A stretch of 7,420 nucleotides of DNA. Source: an uncultured bacterium. Lineage in GTDB: Bacteria > Cyanobacteriota > Vampirovibrionia > Gastranaerophilales > Gastranaerophilaceae. Where the stretch lies: assembly GCA_945833895.1 (NCBI GenBank), contig CAMAGQ010000081.1, forward strand, positions 1 to 7,420. Reading direction: 5' to 3'. Every line of letters starts with the position of its first letter. Within the stretch, counting starts at the first letter, position 1. The position numbers and the translations under genes were made by a program. Shown here in pieces: positions 6,156-7,420 of this stretch. The notes under the pieces were generated by a model. It worked only from the letters and a program-made list of their open reading frames with translations. It had not been told where the DNA came from and did not search any database.

Positions 6156-7109
6156 TTACATCATACCTTTTCTATTAAAGAAGATAGCAACAATGCTTGT
6201 AATCAAGATAGAAATCATGATTACAATCAAAAATCCGAAATGATTTTCGCCAAACGGCATAGGAACGTTCATGCCCCAGAAACTACCTATCATTGTCGGA
6301 ACAGACATGATAATTGTAATCGCTGCCAAGAATTTCATCACAAGGTTAAGGTTGTTGTTGATAATTGAAGCCATACAATCCATCATACTTTCAAGAATTG
6401 TTCTGTGCATTTCAACCATTTCGGCAGCCTGCTTGTTTTCGATGATGACATCTTCAAGCATATCAATATCATCTTCGGTAAACTTCAAAATACGTTGAAG
6501 AGATTCAGTATGAACCAATCTCAACAATTTTTGCAACACCAGTTGATTATCTTTTAATGCCGTTGTGAAATATACCAAAGACTTCTGAATTTCCATTAAT
6601 TGAAACAACGCTTTGTTGTGAGTAGTTTTTCTCAACGAATCTTCAATATTTTCGGTCTGCTTGTTAATTATATTCAAATATCTCAGATAGAATTTTGCGG
6701 CTCGAAACAGGATATTCAACATGAAATTCGCTTTGTTTCTTGTATCAAAGAATTTTGTAGTATCAGCGTTGAAGGAATTAATAATTTTATTCTCGTGAGA
6801 ACAAACGGTGATAATACTTTCGGGGGTAAAAATCAAGCCTAAAGGCAATGTGTCGAAATTACCTTCGTCGTCCATAACAGGAACATTGGTAATGATTAAG
6901 AGGTTTCCGTCCTCAAAATCCATACGAGATAACTCGTCTGCGTCCAGTGAGTTATTCAAGAAACTTTCATCAAGACCCAAAACCAAAGATACTTGCTGGA
7001 TTTCTTCACGTGTGGGGTTAATCAGGTTAAACCACGAACCGGAAACCGCTTCGTTCAAATTTAATACCTGTAACTTTCCGTCATCCTGAGTTTTCGTAAT
7101 TTCCAACAT
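6156..7109 (-). CDS. corA: CorA-type magnesium (divalent cation) transporter
   Basis: CorA forms a homopentameric Mg2+ channel with a large cytoplasmic domain and two C-terminal membrane helices. The signature GMN is at 279-281 within SFWGMNVPMPF. Helix 1 spans about 257-278 and helix 2 about 291-311, followed by the short basic tail FNRKGMM. The long charged helices from about 125 to 256 form the stalk of the funnel. Length from the chosen start is 317 residues, normal for CorA. The frame is open further upstream (Met codons at 7134-7136 and 7167-7169). The start at 7107-7109 is chosen because AGGA lies eight bases before it, the protein then begins MLEITKTQDD like a normal CorA, and the predicted promoter -10 lies upstream of it at 7141-7146. 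It is the first gene of a pair with the EamA permease. Related CorA proteins may carry other cations such as Co2+ or Zn2+. Confidence 0.95.
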   Translation of the reverse strand: MLEITKTQDDGKLQVLNLNEAVSGSWFNLINPTREEIQQVSLVLGLDESFLNNSLDADELSRMDFEDGNLLIITNVPVMDDEGNFDTLPLGLIFTPESIITVCSHENKIINSFNADTTKFFDTRNKANFMLNILFRAAKFYLRYLNIINKQTENIEDSLRKTTHNKALFQLMEIQKSLVYFTTALKDNQLVLQKLLRLVHTESLQRILKFTEDDIDMLEDVIIENKQAAEMVEMHRTILESMMDCMASIINNNLNLVMKFLAAITIIMSVPTMIGSFWGMNVPMPFGENHFGFLIVIMISILITSIVAIFFNRKGMM

Positions 7110-7117
7110 AATACTAA

Positions 7118-7121
7118 TCCT
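7118..7121 (-). promoter_or_regulatory. ribosome binding site that fixes the corA start
   Basis: AGGA on the minus strand lies eight bases before the ATG at 7107-7109. The two upstream in-frame ATG codons have no such element, so this site decides the start. Confidence 0.55.
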
Positions 7122-7140
7122 GATTATCTTTCGCATAATT

Positions 7141-7169
7141 ATTAAACTACACATGACTTTAAAGTGCAA
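7141..7169 (-). promoter_or_regulatory. predicted promoter of corA-eamA
   Basis: On the minus strand TTTAAT (7141-7146, five of six -10 consensus bases) is preceded 17 bases upstream by TTGCAC (7164-7169, only the TTG part of a -35). The predicted transcript begins near 7134, downstream of the two longer in-frame ATG codons or at their edge, which agrees with the shorter CorA. Confidence 0.4.
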
Positions 7170-7177
7170 TAGTTTAA
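7142..7177. promoter_or_regulatory. nested dyad over the corA promoter, possible operator
   Basis: TTAAACTA (7142-7149) and TAGTTTAA (7170-7177) are perfect inverted repeats 20 bases apart. Between them lies the perfect palindrome ACTTTAAAGT (7156-7165), whose centre is one base from that of the outer pair. The structure covers the predicted -10 and -35. It could bind a dimeric repressor, though A/T composition raises the chance of coincidence. Confidence 0.25.
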
Positions 7178-7287
7178 AAAAGGGATTTATATATAAATTT
7201 TCATATCATTTTAAGTTAAATATTTTGGAAACAGTAAAAGTCGGGGGTGGAAATTTTTGATTACCGAAACATTTTCAGATACATTTT

Positions 7288-7316
7288 GCTGCGGTAAATC
7301 ATATATTTACCGCAGC
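7288..7316. repeat. perfect 12-base-pair hairpin
   Basis: GCTGCGGTAAAT (7288-7299) and ATTTACCGCAGC (7305-7316) are exact reverse complements with a CATAT loop. The stem is stable and far from chance expectation. It lacks a T tract after it on the plus strand (CAACAACT follows) or on the minus strand (AAAATG follows), so it is a weak candidate for a terminator. A third partner, ATTACCG at 7260-7266, can pair with 7292-7298 instead, allowing alternative folds. Confidence 0.7.
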
Positions 7317-7333
7317 CAACAACTCTATTTCTC

Positions 7334-7353
7334 GTTGGGCAAGTATGTCCAAC
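7334..7353. repeat. short hairpin resembling dispersed intergenic palindromes
   Basis: GTTGGGC (7334-7340) pairs with GTCCAAC (7347-7353) through one G-U pair, with a six-base loop. Sequences of the style GGTTGGACAT..TTGCCCAAC are met as scattered intergenic palindromes in many bacterial genomes; membership here is by resemblance only. Confidence 0.35.
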
Positions 7354-7398
7354 CGACAGTCCATAGGGTTGAGGGGGTAGGAGCGAGGGTGCAGTTTG

Positions 7399-7419
7399 CC
7401 CTCCCATTCTGGGGGAGGG
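7399..7419. repeat. G/C-rich hairpin at window end, possible dispersed repeat
   Basis: CCCTCCC (7399-7405) and GGGAGGG (7413-7419) are exact reverse complements around a seven-base loop. It is preceded by a purine-rich tract (7371-7389) and runs to the window edge. Its TCCCA...GAGGGT pattern is shared with the first 20 bases of the window. Confidence 0.45.
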
Positions 7420-7420
7420 T

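Larger units (their letters stand above)
7170..7420. other. gene-free right edge with several inverted repeats
   Basis: No credible reading frame is present on either strand. The left part is AT-rich and includes the perfect 14-base palindrome ATTTATATATAAAT (7185-7198). The right part becomes G-rich and contains three hairpins, listed separately. None is followed by a T tract in either direction, so none is a standard intrinsic terminator. Confidence 0.6.

Noticed and set aside
6141..7089. Several plus-strand frames opposite corA
   Set aside because: All overlap CorA, which has its signature GMN motif and normal length; none has domain features.
7110..7169. Longer CorA N-terminus starting at 7169 or 7136
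   Set aside because: No ribosome binding site at those ATG codons, the extra residues are atypical for CorA, and the predicted promoter overlaps them.
7288..7316. Intrinsic terminator
   Set aside because: The stem is strong, but neither strand has a T tract immediately after it.
7170..7320. M-box magnesium riboswitch upstream of corA
   Set aside because: Only simple inverted repeats are present; the conserved M-box core was not recognised, and the predicted promoter lies downstream of them.
7331..7420. CRISPR array
   Set aside because: The hairpins are different from each other and there are no regularly spaced identical repeats.

Overview
The window is AT-rich bacterial DNA using the standard code (TGA, TAG and TAA all act as stops). 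It holds six confident protein genes in three transcription units, flanked by gene-poor edges. The mix of genes is a cytoplasmic GH57 alpha-glucan enzyme, an AGCS sodium:amino-acid symporter, a small ACT protein, a YkgJ-type cysteine cluster protein, an EamA permease and CorA. Together with strong A/T bias and G-rich hairpin repeats at the edges, this would fit a gut-type low-GC lineage such as the non-photosynthetic cyanobacterial relatives (Vampirovibrionia/Gastranaerophilales). That is a guess: no marker gene is present, and other low-GC phyla remain possible.

Layout. Positions 1-555 carry no confident gene. They hold a G-rich edge (1-75), a probable frameshifted remnant of a small gene on the minus strand (76-251), a very AT-rich spacer, and a doubtful 25-codon peptide frame (496-573). 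A 755-residue GH57 glycosidase runs leftward (556-2823). A 188-base divergent intergenic region follows, with an extended -10 promoter facing each way. Rightward from 3012 is a tight three-gene unit: AGCS symporter, ACT-domain protein (start overlaps the symporter stop by one base) and YkgJ-family protein (3-base gap). Its last gene overlaps, tail to tail by 42 bases, the end of a leftward corA-eamA pair (4-base gap; promoter near 7141-7169). From about 7170 to the end there is no gene, only inverted repeats, the last being G/C-rich hairpins that resemble dispersed intergenic repeats.

How the parts work together. The GH57 enzyme probably handles internal alpha-glucan (glycogen-like) polymers. 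The symporter imports small amino acids such as alanine or glycine using a sodium gradient, and the ACT protein encoded directly behind it is a plausible amino-acid sensor for that transport step. CorA supplies magnesium, and the EamA permease moves an unknown metabolite. No mobile element, CRISPR array, tRNA or rRNA was seen. The points most worth a second look are the symporter-ACT-YkgJ operon, the decayed small gene at the left edge, and the structured repeats at the right edge.
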